Shown piece by piece: positions 9,439 through 18,378 of a stretch of 64,000 nt of DNA (positions are counted from its first letter, which is position 1; the number at the start of each line of letters is the position of its first letter). A program made the position numbers and the translations under genes. The DNA is from JAYFRC01 sp034926415 (GTDB lineage Bacteria; Bacillota; Clostridia; Oscillospirales; Oscillospiraceae). The notes under the pieces were generated by a model. That model worked only from the letters and a program-made list of their open reading frames with translations. It had not been told where the DNA came from and made no database searches. Location of the stretch: the NCBI GenBank assembly GCA_034926415.1, contig JAYFRC010000043.1, positions 9,161 through 73,160 of the forward strand, given 5' to 3'.

Positions 9439-9465
9439 ATATCTGCCCTCGCGCTTTCATATATT
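9439..9465 (+). promoter_or_regulatory. Probable SigE (mother-cell) promoter of spoIIP
   Basis: ATATC (9439-9443), exactly 14 bases, then CATATATT (9458-9465). This matches the SigE pattern ATATT-N14-CATACANT closely. In B. subtilis spoIIP is a SigE gene. Confidence 0.65.
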
Positions 9466-9514
9466 TTCATGTGGCGCAGGAAAAGGACATCCTGCCCCTG
9501 GGAGGATTTTCAAA

Positions 9515-10600
9515 ATGAAAAGACAAATGAAACGGAAAAAAGCCCCAGAACCGCTGGCTCGGCGGCTTATGGCGCTGGCGGCCGCGTCGGTTGCGTTTTG
9601 CGCGGTATTCTTCTCGGCTGGGCCGGATGCGCTTTCGTCACCCACCCGCTCGACTGTTGCGGAAGCGCTGCTGCGCTGGGAGCTGGGCGATTTTTCCGGA
9701 GCTTTCGCGGCGCAGATGAGCGAGAGCGAGGAGGAAGAGGAGGGCACGACGATAGTAGACGGCGCGGATGAGAGCCCGGAGGGCGGCGTCGGCACGGCGT
9801 CCGACGAGGACAACGGCGTGGCGGCGCGTACGCTGCTTCCGACCTCCTCGTCGGGCTACACGGTGTGGAAAGACGTGTATATATATAACACGACGGACTA
9901 TACGATCGATATGGATTCGCTGATGTCGTCGTCGCGGAAAGCGACGCTTTCGGACGACGCTCCGCAGGTGCTCATAATGCACACCCATGGCTCGGAGGCA
10001 TATACTATGCCCGCCGGGCAGGAATACGAGGCCAGCGGCGATTGCCGCACGACCGACACGGAGTACAACGTCGTACGCGTCGGCGATGAGATGGCGGACG
10101 CCTTTGAAAACGCGGGAATATCCGTGCTTCACGACAGGACGCTCTACGATTATCCGAGCTACGACGGATCCTATGACCGTTCGATGGAGTCGATACAGAG
10201 GTATCTTAAGAAATATCCATCGATACATTTTATTATTGACGTGCACCGCGACGCGGTCTCGGACAGCGAGGGCACCGTGTACAAGGTGGTCTCCGAGATA
10301 GACGGAAAGAATGCAGCGCAGGTCTCGATAATCGTCGGAACGGACGGCAGCGGGCTCGAGCACCCGGACTGGCGCGAGAACCTCAAGCTCGCGGCGGAGC
10401 TCCAGCAGGACGTCTGCGGGAAGTACCCGACGCTGATGCGGCCGATGTATGTAAGAAATTCCAGATATAACCAGAATGCGACGACGGGATCGATACTCGT
10501 TGAGGTGGGCGCTGCGGGCAACTCGCTAGACGAGGCGCTGTATTCGGCGCGGCTTTTCGCCGAGTGCGCCGCAGAGGTCTTCGCGCGCGGCGCGGCATAA
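9515..10600 (+). CDS. spoIIP: Stage II sporulation protein P
   Basis: A 361-residue membrane-anchored cell-wall hydrolase that acts with SpoIID and SpoIIM to dissolve septal peptidoglycan and drive engulfment of the forespore. A basic start and one membrane segment occupy residues 1-36. An acidic linker follows (SESEEEEEG). The SpoIIP domain carries HTHGSEAY (near 155) and the later DVHRDAV (near 242), which hold the zinc-ligand residues, then GSILVEVGAAGNS. ATG 9515 is chosen because GGGAGGA lies just upstream and because a likely SigE promoter ends at 9465, which rules out the longer in-frame start at 9359. Confidence 0.92.
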   Translation: MKRQMKRKKAPEPLARRLMALAAASVAFCAVFFSAGPDALSSPTRSTVAEALLRWELGDFSGAFAAQMSESEEEEEGTTIVDGADESPEGGVGTASDEDNGVAARTLLPTSSSGYTVWKDVYIYNTTDYTIDMDSLMSSSRKATLSDDAPQVLIMHTHGSEAYTMPAGQEYEASGDCRTTDTEYNVVRVGDEMADAFENAGISVLHDRTLYDYPSYDGSYDRSMESIQRYLKKYPSIHFIIDVHRDAVSDSEGTVYKVVSEIDGKNAAQVSIIVGTDGSGLEHPDWRENLKLAAELQQDVCGKYPTLMRPMYVRNSRYNQNATTGSILVEVGAAGNSLDEALYSARLFAECAAEVFARGAA

Positions 10601-10601
10601 T

Positions 10602-10635
10602 AAAAAACGGCAAAGGCGAGGCCTTTGTCGTTTTC
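10602..10635. terminator. Bidirectional terminator between spoIIP and the EamA transporter gene
   Basis: AAAACGGCAAAGGC and GCCTTTGTCGTTTT form a 14-bp stem with a GAG loop, with A and T runs on both sides, between convergent genes. Confidence 0.85.
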
Positions 10636-11553
10636 TTATTTGCTTTTTTCACGGCGTGCCTTTATCTTATCGTTCCATGCGAGAACGAACACCGTAGAAA
10701 GAATGCACGCAAAGCCCGCAAAGTCGACCGGCGCAAACCTGACGCCGAGCAGCGTTATAGACATGACCGTAGAGCCGAGCGGCTCCGAAGCGCCGAGAAT
10801 GCTGCCCCTGACCGGGCCGATGCGCCGGACGCCCTCAAGAAAGCAGCTGAAGCTCACGACCGTGCCGAATATCACGATGACGGCGAAAGCGGCGAAAGCC
10901 TGAAGGTCGTACGTTCCGACCGTGTGCCACGGCCGGAACAGCACCGCCATGCACACGCCCGCTATGAGCATTCCCCAGCCTATAACGGGTACAGTGCCGA
11001 ACTCGGCTATTATCCGGCGCGGCTGTATCGAGTAAAGCGCCGCCGCCGAGGAGGACACGAGCCCGCTCACCAGCGCGACGCGCGAGATGACGAGCGTAGT
11101 CGGGTCGCCGTGCGTCGCAAGAAGGAAAGTGCCGAATATCACCAGCACGACGGACGCGCCCTCAGCCGCCGACGGCAGCCGTCGGTTCCGAAGCGCGACA
11201 AAAACGATGACGATGACGGGCCCCGCGTAGCACAGCACTGTGGCTGTGGCGGCGTTGGAATGCTGTATGGTCGTAAAATATGTAAGCTGGCAGAGGCCGA
11301 TGCCGAGCAGCCCGAAGATAAGCAGAGCGCCGACGTCGCGCCTCTTTTTGAAAACACGGAGCGCGTCGCGTTTCTGCGCGGTGCAGGATATGGCTGTCAG
11401 TATCGCGCCCGCGCAAAGCAGGCGCATTGGGACGAGCCACGTCGCCTCCCAGCCCTTGTGTGTGAACAGGAACTGGCCGCAGACGCCGGACAGCGCCCAG
11501 AACAGCCCGCCAATGACGACGAGGAAATATCCCGTTTTCTGGTATTTGCTCAT
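10636..11553 (-). CDS. EamA/DMT-family membrane transporter
   Basis: A 305-residue protein with ten hydrophobic segments in two EamA repeats, the normal length for drug/metabolite exporters. The first repeat starts with GYFLVVIGGLFWALSGVCG. The second contains the family signature near its end (SFSCFLEGVRRIGPVRGSI and LEPLGS-like SEPLGST). The start at 11553 follows AAAGAGAG; a slightly longer in-frame start exists upstream without a better site. These proteins export amino acids or metabolites, but the substrate cannot be predicted. It lies downstream of metG on the same strand with a terminator between. Confidence 0.85.
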   Translation of the reverse strand: MSKYQKTGYFLVVIGGLFWALSGVCGQFLFTHKGWEATWLVPMRLLCAGAILTAISCTAQKRDALRVFKKRRDVGALLIFGLLGIGLCQLTYFTTIQHSNAATATVLCYAGPVIVIVFVALRNRRLPSAAEGASVVLVIFGTFLLATHGDPTTLVISRVALVSGLVSSSAAALYSIQPRRIIAEFGTVPVIGWGMLIAGVCMAVLFRPWHTVGTYDLQAFAAFAVIVIFGTVVSFSCFLEGVRRIGPVRGSILGASEPLGSTVMSITLLGVRFAPVDFAGFACILSTVFVLAWNDKIKARREKSK

Positions 11554-11646
11554 TTTTCTCTCTTTTCCCCATGCTTCTGCAAAGATAACCATGATATTAT
11601 ACGACCCGCAAATGGGTTTGTCTACCACGGTTTTGCGGCGGGGCGA

Positions 11647-11683
11647 AAAAGAAACGCGCGGAGGAAAACGCCTCCGCGCGTTT
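11647..11683 (-). terminator. Terminator after metG
   Basis: On the minus strand CGCGCGGAGG pairs with CCTCCGCGCG and is followed by TTTCTTTTT, 14 bases after the metG stop. Confidence 0.85.
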
Positions 11684-11697
11684 GAGTTGCGGGGCAT

Positions 11698-13767
11698 TCA
11701 GCAGAGCTTCGCTCCGGCGGGTATCGCGTCGCTGACCATGATGAGGTTCAGTTTTTTCTCTCCGCCTTCCTTGTGCACGGCGGATATGAGCATACCGCAG
11801 GACTCAAGCCCCATCATCTTCCTAGGCGGGAGGTTGACGATGGCGACGAGCGTCTTGCCGACGAGCTCCTCGGGCTTATAGAATTTCGCAATGCCGGAGA
11901 GAATCTGACGGTCGGTTCCGGTGCCGTCGTCAAGCGTAAAGCACAGAAGCTTCGACGATTTGGGCACGGCTTCGCAGGACCTGACCTTTACGGCTCTGAA
12001 ATCGCTCTTTGCAAACGTGTCAAAATCGACCTTCTCGTCCGTCTGCAGCTCGACCTCGAGCGCGGGAGCGCTGGCGGCCTTGGCGGCAGCTTTGTTCGCG
12101 GCTTCGAGAGCATCGAGTTCGGCAAGCTCCTTCGCGGCGTCGATGCGCGGGAAAACGGCCTCGCCCTTTTTGACCTGCGCGGTCTCGCTAATCGCGCCCC
12201 AGCGTGCGGCGGAATCCCATGTGCGGCCGTCGTCGCCGACGCCGGTCTGGGCAAATATCTTCTCGCAGGAGTCCGGCGTGAACGGCAACAGCAGCGTTGC
12301 GCAGATGCGTATCGTCTCGAGCAGATTGTACATCGTGTGCGCAAGGCGCGCTCCGTTTGCGTCCATATCCTTAGCCAGCGCCCAGGGGGCGTTTTCGTCG
12401 ATGTACTTGTTCGCGCGGGCAATGACGCCGAACACGGCCATCAGCGCGTTCTGGAACGCAAAGTTCTCCATCTCCGCCTCGTAGCGCGCCCGGAGCTGGG
12501 CGCACGCGGCGACGAGCTCGGCGTCGTGCAGCGTGGTCTCGTCCATGTCGGAGGAACTGAGGTTAACGTCTGTTCCGGCGGGAAGGGCGGCAAGCGACGC
12601 GGCAAAATCGATCTCGTCCTGCGTTGCGCCGCAGCCAACGGGAAGCGCGCCGCCAAAATACTTTTCGACCATCGCCGTCGTGCGGGAGACAAGGTTTCCG
12701 AGGTCGTTCGCAAGGTCGACGTTGATGCGGTTTATAAGCGACTCGTTAGAGAAATTGCCATCGGTGCCGAAGGGAAATTCGCGCAGCAGGAAGTAGCGAA
12801 GAGCGTCCACTCCGTAGCGCTCAGCGAGCAGGTACGGGTCAACCACGTTGCCCTTGGACTTGGACATCTTGCCGCCGTCGAGCAGCAGCCAACCGTGTCC
12901 GAACAGCTTTTTGGGCAGCGGCAGACCGAGGCTCATAAGCATCGCAGGCCAGATTATGGAGTGAAACCTGACTATCTCCTTGCCGACGAAATGCACGTCC
13001 GCCGGCCAGTATTTTTCAAAATCGTGGTATTTATCGTTGCCGTAGCCGAGGGCGGTGATATAGTTTGACAGCGCGTCTATCCAGACGTAGACGACGTGCT
13101 TTTCGTCGAAGGTCACAGGTATTCCCCAGGTGAAGCTTGTGCGCGAGACGCACAGGTCCTCAAGTCCGGGGTCGATGAAGTTGTTTACCATCTCGTTCAC
13201 GCGCGAGCGCGGCGAAAGAAAATCGGTGTCGACCAGCAGATGGCGCACGCGGTCCGCGTACTTGCTCAGGCGGAAGAAATAAGCCTCCTCCTCTGCGTCG
13301 ACCACAGGACGCCCGCAGTCGGGGCAGCAGCCGTTGACGAGCTGCGTCTCGGTCCAGAAGCTCTCGCAGGGGGTGCAGTATTTGCCCTTGTATGTGCTCT
13401 TGTATATATCTCCGTTATCGTACATCTTTTTGAAAATGTACTGGATTGATTTGACGTGATAATCGTCGGTGGTGCGGACAAAGCGGTCGTTGGAAATGTT
13501 CATCAGCTTCCACAGGCTCTTAACTCCGCGCTCGCCCTCGACGATGTTGTCGACGAACTGCTTGGGCGTTATGCCGGCGTCCTTCGCCTTTTCCTCTATC
13601 TTCTGGCCGTGCTCGTCTGTCCCGGTGAGGAACATGACGTCGCAGCCCTGGAGGCGCTTGTAGCGCGCCATCGCGTCGGCTGCGACTGTGCAGTAGGTGT
13701 GGCCTATGTGCAGCTTGTCCGAGGGGTAATAAATGGGCGTTGTGATGTAAAACTTCTTCTTTTCCAT
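11698..13767 (-). CDS. metG: Methionyl-tRNA synthetase with C-terminal tRNA-binding domain
   Basis: A 689-residue class I synthetase charging tRNA-Met. Motifs: HIGH (19-22), a zinc-binding knuckle CTPC...CCPDC near 128-149, and KMSKS near residue 300. The anticodon-binding domain follows, and the last ~105 residues (from FDTFAKSDFRAVKV) are the EMAP/Trbp111-like tRNA-binding and dimerisation domain. The start at 13767 is preceded by AAGGAGGAAA. A promoter lies about 60 bases upstream. I looked for a T-box leader and found none in the short transcript. Confidence 0.95.
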   Translation of the reverse strand: MEKKKFYITTPIYYPSDKLHIGHTYCTVAADAMARYKRLQGCDVMFLTGTDEHGQKIEEKAKDAGITPKQFVDNIVEGERGVKSLWKLMNISNDRFVRTTDDYHVKSIQYIFKKMYDNGDIYKSTYKGKYCTPCESFWTETQLVNGCCPDCGRPVVDAEEEAYFFRLSKYADRVRHLLVDTDFLSPRSRVNEMVNNFIDPGLEDLCVSRTSFTWGIPVTFDEKHVVYVWIDALSNYITALGYGNDKYHDFEKYWPADVHFVGKEIVRFHSIIWPAMLMSLGLPLPKKLFGHGWLLLDGGKMSKSKGNVVDPYLLAERYGVDALRYFLLREFPFGTDGNFSNESLINRINVDLANDLGNLVSRTTAMVEKYFGGALPVGCGATQDEIDFAASLAALPAGTDVNLSSSDMDETTLHDAELVAACAQLRARYEAEMENFAFQNALMAVFGVIARANKYIDENAPWALAKDMDANGARLAHTMYNLLETIRICATLLLPFTPDSCEKIFAQTGVGDDGRTWDSAARWGAISETAQVKKGEAVFPRIDAAKELAELDALEAANKAAAKAASAPALEVELQTDEKVDFDTFAKSDFRAVKVRSCEAVPKSSKLLCFTLDDGTGTDRQILSGIAKFYKPEELVGKTLVAIVNLPPRKMMGLESCGMLISAVHKEGGEKKLNLIMVSDAIPAGAKLC

Positions 13768-13827
13768 GCTGGATTTCCTCCTTGCGCAGCGCCCCGAATG
13801 AAAGGGCGCTGAAAATAACAATAATAT

Positions 13828-13856
13828 AGTATAACACAATATAAATGATATAGCAA
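13828..13856 (-). promoter_or_regulatory. Promoter of metG
   Basis: Minus strand: TTGCTA (13851-13856), a 17-base spacer, TATACT (13828-13833) with an upstream TG. Start near 13821 gives a ~54-base leader. Confidence 0.75.
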
Positions 13857-14026
13857 AAGGCGTTTACGGGTTGATTACTGCGGGGATTCCATCCCCGCCG
13901 CTGGTAAAAAGAATCCTCTGAAAAAAGGGGAGGCATCCTCGTTCCCAGGGCCATCCGCGCGGTGAATAAAATCATGCGCCGTGCGGCGACAGCAGCAAAT
14001 ATTTGATAAATCTCCGTCGTTTCTCG
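13857..14026. other. Spacer between divergent metG and ppdK promoters with a short hairpin
   Basis: Upstream of both mapped promoters. GCGGGGAT and ATCCCCGC form an 8-bp hairpin (13880-13898), and GAGG/CCTC a smaller one near 13930. No reading frame or known RNA motif is recognisable. Its role is unknown. Confidence 0.35.
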
Positions 14027-14055
14027 TTGCACGCCGGGGGTGGACGTATTATAAT
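14027..14055 (+). promoter_or_regulatory. Promoter of ppdK
   Basis: TTGCAC (14027-14032), 17 bases, TATAAT (14050-14055). Start near 14062 gives a leader of about 58 bases with GAAAGGTG before the ATG. Confidence 0.8.
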
Positions 14056-14119
14056 TGCAGATGCGAAAGATAAAATAATAACAAATAATGCAAATGATAA
14101 TGAGAAAGGTGCGGAAACT

Positions 14120-16753
14120 ATGGCTCAGAAGTATGTGTATATGTTCAGCGAAGGCAGCGCGAAAATGCGAGAGCTGCTTGGCGGCAAGGGCGCGAATCTT
14201 GCGGAGATGACGAATCTTGGACTCCCTGTCCCGCAGGGATTTACAATATCTACCGAAGCCTGTACGCGATATCATTCCGACGGGGACAAGCTTAACGATG
14301 AGATACTCGCGCAGATAAAGGACTCGATCGCGAAGCTTGAAATACTATCCGGCAAGAAATTCGGCGATACGGAGAACCCTCTGCTCGTTTCCGTGCGCTC
14401 CGGAGCCCGCGCCTCGATGCCCGGCATGATGGACACCATTCTCAACCTCGGACTCAATCCGCAGGTGGTGGACACACTTTGCGCCAAAACCGGCAATCCC
14501 CGCTGGGTGTATGACTGCTACCGTCGTTTTATTCAGATGTATTCCGACGTCGTTATGGGCGTCGGCAAGAAATATTTTGAAGAGCTTATAGACAAGATGA
14601 AAAAGGAGCGCGGCACCGCGCTGGACACCGACCTCAACGATAAGGACCTGGCCGAGCTTGCCGCGCAGTTCAAGGCCGAGTACAAAAAAGCCATCGGCGA
14701 GGATTTCCCCGACGATCCCAAGACCCAGCTTCTAGGCGCGATACAGGCCGTTTTCCGCTCCTGGGACAACCCGAGAGCCGAGGTCTACCGCCGCGACCAC
14801 GAGATCCCCTATTCCTGGGGCACCGCTGTAAACATCCAGATGATGGTGTTCGGAAACATGGGCGACACGTCGGGTACGGGCGTCGCGTTCACGCGCAACC
14901 CCGGCACCGGCGAGAAAAAGCTCTTCGGCGAATTCCTTATGAACGCCCAGGGCGAGGACGTCGTGGCCGGCGTCCGCACGCCGAACCCCATATCCGACCT
15001 TGAAAAGGTCATGCCGGAGGCGTATTCCGAGTTCGTCGGGATATGCGGCAAACTCGAGGACCATTACCGCGACATGCAGGACATGGAGTTCACCATCGAG
15101 AACGGGAAGCTCTATATGCTCCAGACGAGAAATGGCAAGCGTACCGCCGTCGCCGCGCTGAAAATCGCCTGCGACCTAGTGGACGAGGGCAGAATAGACG
15201 AAAAGCAGGCCGTTATGATGATAGAGCCGCAGAACCTCGACGCGCTGCTGCATCCGCAGTTCGACGAAGCCGCGCTGAAAAAGGCGACGCCCGTTGCCCG
15301 CGCGCTGGCCGCGTCTCCCGGAGCCGCCTGTGGAAAAATAGTGTTCTCCGCCGAAGACGCGAAGGCTCAGGCGAAAAAGGGTGAGAAGGTCGTGCTTGTC
15401 CGCCTCGAGACCTCGCCCGAGGACATAGAGGGCATGAAGGCCGCGCAGGGCATTTTGACGGTTCGCGGCGGGATGACCTCGCACGCGGCCGTGGTCGCGC
15501 GCGGCATGGGAACCTGCTGCGTTTCCGGATGCAAGGAAATAGACATGGACGAGGAGAACAAGCGCTTCACCGTAGCCGGAAAGACGTATCACGAGGGCGA
15601 CGTAATCTCCATCGACGGCTCGACCGGCTGCGTCTACGACGGTGCCATACCGACTGTCGACGCGAGCATCGCGGGCGAGTTCGGGCGCGTCATGGCCTGG
15701 GCGGACAAATACCGCCGCCTGCGTGTCCGCACGAACGCGGATACCCCGCGCGACGCGAAGAAGGCCAAGGAGCTCGGTGCGGAGGGCATCGGCCTTTGCC
15801 GCACGGAGCACATGTTCTTCAACGCCGACCGCATACCCGCCATACGCGAGATGATATGCTCCGACACCGTGGAGCAGCGCGTCAAGGCGCTCGCCAGGCT
15901 CGAGCCGATGCAGCAGGGCGATTTTGAGGAGCTGTACGAAGCTATGGAAGGCGCTCCCGTCACGATACGCTATATCGACCCGCCGCTGCACGAGTTTTTG
16001 CCGACCGAAGAGGAGGATATCGCGAACCTCGCCAAGGATATGGGAAAGACCGTCGCGCAGATTAAGAGCATCATCGCCTCGCTGCACGAGTTCAACCCCA
16101 TGATGGGCCACCGCGGCTGCCGCCTCTGCGTCACCTATCCCGAGATAGCCGAGATGCAGACAACCGCCGTGATCAAGGCTGCTCTGAACGTCCGCGCGCG
16201 CCATCCGGAGTGGAACATCGTACCCGAGATAATGATTCCGCTCGTCGGGGAGGTCAAGGAGCTCAAATTTGTCAAGAACGTAGTCGTCAAGGTTGCCGAC
16301 GAGATAATCTCCGAGGCGAAGAGCGACATGAAATACAAAGTCGGCACCATGATAGAGATACCGCGCGCCGCGCTGACCGCCGACGAGATCGCGACCGAGG
16401 CAGAGTTCTTCTCCTTCGGCACCAACGACCTGACCCAGATGACCTTCGGCTTCAGCCGTGATGACGCGGCCAAATTCCTCGACGCGTATTACGACCACAA
16501 GATATACGAGAGCGACCCGTTCGCGAGACTTGACCAGAAGGGCGTGGGTAAGCTCATTAACATGGCCGCGGAGCTCGGACGCAAGACCCGCCCGGACATC
16601 CATCTTGGGATCTGCGGCGAGCACGGCGGAGACCCGTCGTCCGTTAAGTTCTGTCACAGGGCGGGACTCGACTACGTTTCCTGCTCGCCTTTCCGCGTGC
16701 CAATCGCACGTCTCGCCGCGGCACAGGCCGCCATAGAGAGCGCGGAGAAATAA
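14120..16753 (+). CDS. ppdK: Pyruvate, phosphate dikinase
   Basis: An 877-residue enzyme interconverting pyruvate + ATP + Pi and PEP + AMP + PPi, a typical part of pyrophosphate-saving glycolysis in anaerobes. Domain order is ATP-grasp (GGKGANLAEM, SVRSGARASMPGMMDT), the swivelling phosphohistidine domain (GGMTSHAAV, His455), and the PEP/pyruvate TIM barrel with GCRLCVTYPE, FGTNDLTQM and the catalytic cysteine in GICGEHGG near residue 832. The start at 14120 follows GAAAGGTG; an in-frame start 117 bases upstream precedes the promoter's transcription start and is not credible. Codon use is strongly biased. Monocistronic. Confidence 0.95.
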   Translation: MAQKYVYMFSEGSAKMRELLGGKGANLAEMTNLGLPVPQGFTISTEACTRYHSDGDKLNDEILAQIKDSIAKLEILSGKKFGDTENPLLVSVRSGARASMPGMMDTILNLGLNPQVVDTLCAKTGNPRWVYDCYRRFIQMYSDVVMGVGKKYFEELIDKMKKERGTALDTDLNDKDLAELAAQFKAEYKKAIGEDFPDDPKTQLLGAIQAVFRSWDNPRAEVYRRDHEIPYSWGTAVNIQMMVFGNMGDTSGTGVAFTRNPGTGEKKLFGEFLMNAQGEDVVAGVRTPNPISDLEKVMPEAYSEFVGICGKLEDHYRDMQDMEFTIENGKLYMLQTRNGKRTAVAALKIACDLVDEGRIDEKQAVMMIEPQNLDALLHPQFDEAALKKATPVARALAASPGAACGKIVFSAEDAKAQAKKGEKVVLVRLETSPEDIEGMKAAQGILTVRGGMTSHAAVVARGMGTCCVSGCKEIDMDEENKRFTVAGKTYHEGDVISIDGSTGCVYDGAIPTVDASIAGEFGRVMAWADKYRRLRVRTNADTPRDAKKAKELGAEGIGLCRTEHMFFNADRIPAIREMICSDTVEQRVKALARLEPMQQGDFEELYEAMEGAPVTIRYIDPPLHEFLPTEEEDIANLAKDMGKTVAQIKSIIASLHEFNPMMGHRGCRLCVTYPEIAEMQTTAVIKAALNVRARHPEWNIVPEIMIPLVGEVKELKFVKNVVVKVADEIISEAKSDMKYKVGTMIEIPRAALTADEIATEAEFFSFGTNDLTQMTFGFSRDDAAKFLDAYYDHKIYESDPFARLDQKGVGKLINMAAELGRKTRPDIHLGICGEHGGDPSSVKFCHRAGLDYVSCSPFRVPIARLAAAQAAIESAEK

Positions 16754-17078
16754 GAAAAACAAGGGGCTCTATTTCGGATGCCGGGGACATAGCGAAAAAG
16801 TTGGTAAGCCCATCTCGGAAAGGCATCACTTCCATTTTGGGACAATGAATGCGATAATAGATTGTTGAGGGACAAGGCCGGATCCCGGGTAAATTTCCTG
16901 GGATTCCGTCGTGTTTGGCTTCTGCGTCTTTGGCCTGCCGCGTACAGCGCGCCGGGCGCGGATAAAAAACAATCGGCGTTCATTTCAATTAGTATTGTTT
17001 TGCTTCGCCCTCTTTCTTCCGCCTGGCCTGCGAACCCCCACTTGCGGGTTGGGAGAAAAAGAGCACGAAACATGACAG
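16754..17078. other. Gene-free stretch between ppdK and the LysR gene
   Basis: I see no convincing gene, promoter or strong terminator after ppdK. An imperfect palindrome lies around 16882-16909. A possible 87-codon frame at 16862-17125 has no ribosome-binding site and runs through the hairpin at 17079. Confidence 0.35.
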
Positions 17079-17122
17079 CAGCCGTGAACGTCGGCGGTAT
17101 TATCTACCGACGTTCACGGCTG
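17079..17122. repeat. Perfect 16-bp inverted repeat downstream of the LysR gene
   Basis: CAGCCGTGAACGTCGG (17079-17094) is matched exactly by its complement at 17107-17122 with a 12-base loop. It lies 29 bases past the LysR stop, but neither strand has a T tract after the stem. It may be a terminator without a U-run or an mRNA 3' stabiliser. Confidence 0.6.
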
Positions 17123-17150
17123 TAAAATTATACGGGTTAATTGGCGGAGT

Positions 17151-18077
17151 TTATCTTATCGGTTGGGGGGACGCGTAGAAATTCCGAATCTTCTGGAGCA
17201 TCCTGAGTTCGAAGGAGGACATCTCGGCCTCTTCCGGATAGACTACAAAATTCATCAGCGAGGAACCCAGGCCTCTGAGCGCGACGGGGAATATCAGCCC
17301 TTCTTTTATATATATGTCGTTTTCGAGAGCGAGATTCGGCATTATTGCCGCCACGTCGCAGCTCGCCACCGCCTGCTTCACGGACTCCATGTCGCTCAGG
17401 ACGGAGTAAAGGCGAAGGCGCTTCCAGTCGAGAACTGGATAGTAGCTCGTAAATCTTGGAAAAAACGGCGTTCCTACCATATCCAGATTGCTTATTTCGC
17501 TTATGTCGAGCGACTTGGTTCCGGCATATTTTGAGTTTTTGTTCACGAAAAGAGTGAAAGTATCCTCATAAAGCACTTGAAAGTTGATTTTTTTCGACGT
17601 GGCGAAACGTTTTTCAGTCTCAAGCTCCGGCGGCGTAAGCGCGCCGACGCCGATGACGCTGTCGCCGTTGGCGACGGAGGAGACAACCTTTTTCGACGGC
17701 ACGGACATGATGTTCAGGCTTATGCCGTCGCAGTGTTCGGTCTTTACGTTGATGAGCTCGGAGCTCAGCCGCGAACAAAGATAAGGATAGCACCCGATAT
17801 TACAGCTGGATTCCTTTGCCAGAGGCGCGTCGCCGAGGGAAAAAAGCTCCTCGTAGTTGCTTACGATGAGTTTGAGTATTTCGGCGGCTTCCTCGCCCTT
17901 TGGAGTGAGCTTCACGCCCTTGGAGGTCCGGACGAACAGCGGAAAATGCAGCTCGTCCTCAACCGACCTGACTATGGACGAAAGCGTCGTCTGCCCAATC
18001 CAGAGATTTTTCGCGGCAGTCGAGATAGACCCCGCCTTTATTACTTCCAATACATACTGCATATTTTCTATACGCAT
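17151..18077 (-). CDS. LysR-family transcriptional regulator
   Basis: A 308-residue regulator. The N-terminal winged helix-turn-helix (MQYVLEVIKAGSISTAAKNL, then LSSIVRSVEDELHFPLFVR) covers about residues 6-65 and a periplasmic-binding-protein-like effector domain the rest. ATG 18077 gives the usual LysR length; a longer start 48 bases upstream is possible. It is transcribed divergently from the thiolase gene, so control of that gene by a CoA-thioester or fatty-acid related ligand is a natural guess, not shown by sequence. The intervening region holds the LysR gene's own promoter and a CATAATTTATG palindrome. Confidence 0.85.
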   Translation of the reverse strand: MRIENMQYVLEVIKAGSISTAAKNLWIGQTTLSSIVRSVEDELHFPLFVRTSKGVKLTPKGEEAAEILKLIVSNYEELFSLGDAPLAKESSCNIGCYPYLCSRLSSELINVKTEHCDGISLNIMSVPSKKVVSSVANGDSVIGVGALTPPELETEKRFATSKKINFQVLYEDTFTLFVNKNSKYAGTKSLDISEISNLDMVGTPFFPRFTSYYPVLDWKRLRLYSVLSDMESVKQAVASCDVAAIMPNLALENDIYIKEGLIFPVALRGLGSSLMNFVVYPEEAEMSSFELRMLQKIRNFYASPQPIR

Positions 18078-18170
18078 TCCAATCGCCCCCCACAAGCTTT
18101 CGGATTGTTGTACGCCCCGCTGCAATTACGGAGCATCATTATGTAGGTGAAGCGAAACTCCACCAGATAT

Positions 18171-18211
18171 CATAATTTATGCTATCATACATACGAAAAA
18201 AACGCAAGCAA
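18171..18211 (-). promoter_or_regulatory. Promoter of the LysR gene with overlapping palindrome
   Basis: Minus strand: TTGCTT (18206-18211), 16-base spacer, TATGAT (18184-18189). The palindrome CATAATTTATG at 18171-18181 covers the expected start site and could be an autoregulatory LysR site (T-N11-A style), which is speculative. Confidence 0.5.
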
Positions 18212-18378
18212 TTTTTTTGTTGGGCAATATCCACTATGTACTACCTACCAATACGGACAAATATATGAGTAAATGATATAAACTCAGATATAGTCTGTAC
18301 TGATAAACCAAAGCGACGCTGTATCTCAGTGAGAAATATGGAAACATATTCTTAATATTTTGAAGGAGGAAAAGAATT
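18212..18378 (+). other. Upstream region of the thiolase gene
   Basis: AT-rich, no gene and no consensus promoter that I can defend; TATAAA at about 18275 lacks a good -35, in keeping with an activator-dependent promoter. No -24/-12 sigma-54 element is present. AAGGAGGA precedes the ATG at 18379. Confidence 0.35.

Noticed and set aside
10564..11685. Long plus-strand frame opposite the EamA transporter gene
   Set aside because: Arg/His/Asp-rich shadow of the clearly membrane-spanning minus-strand protein; no ribosome site.
13840..14119. T-box or SAM riboswitch ahead of metG
   Set aside because: The promoter at 13828-13856 leaves a leader of about 54 bases, too short, and no T-box sequence is visible.
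15176..16762. 528-codon minus-strand frame within ppdK
   Set aside because: Antisense shadow of an unmistakable ppdK; high-GC codon bias creates such open frames.
16862..17125. 87-codon plus-strand reading frame
   Set aside because: No ribosome-binding site, no recognisable protein and it crosses a perfect inverted repeat.
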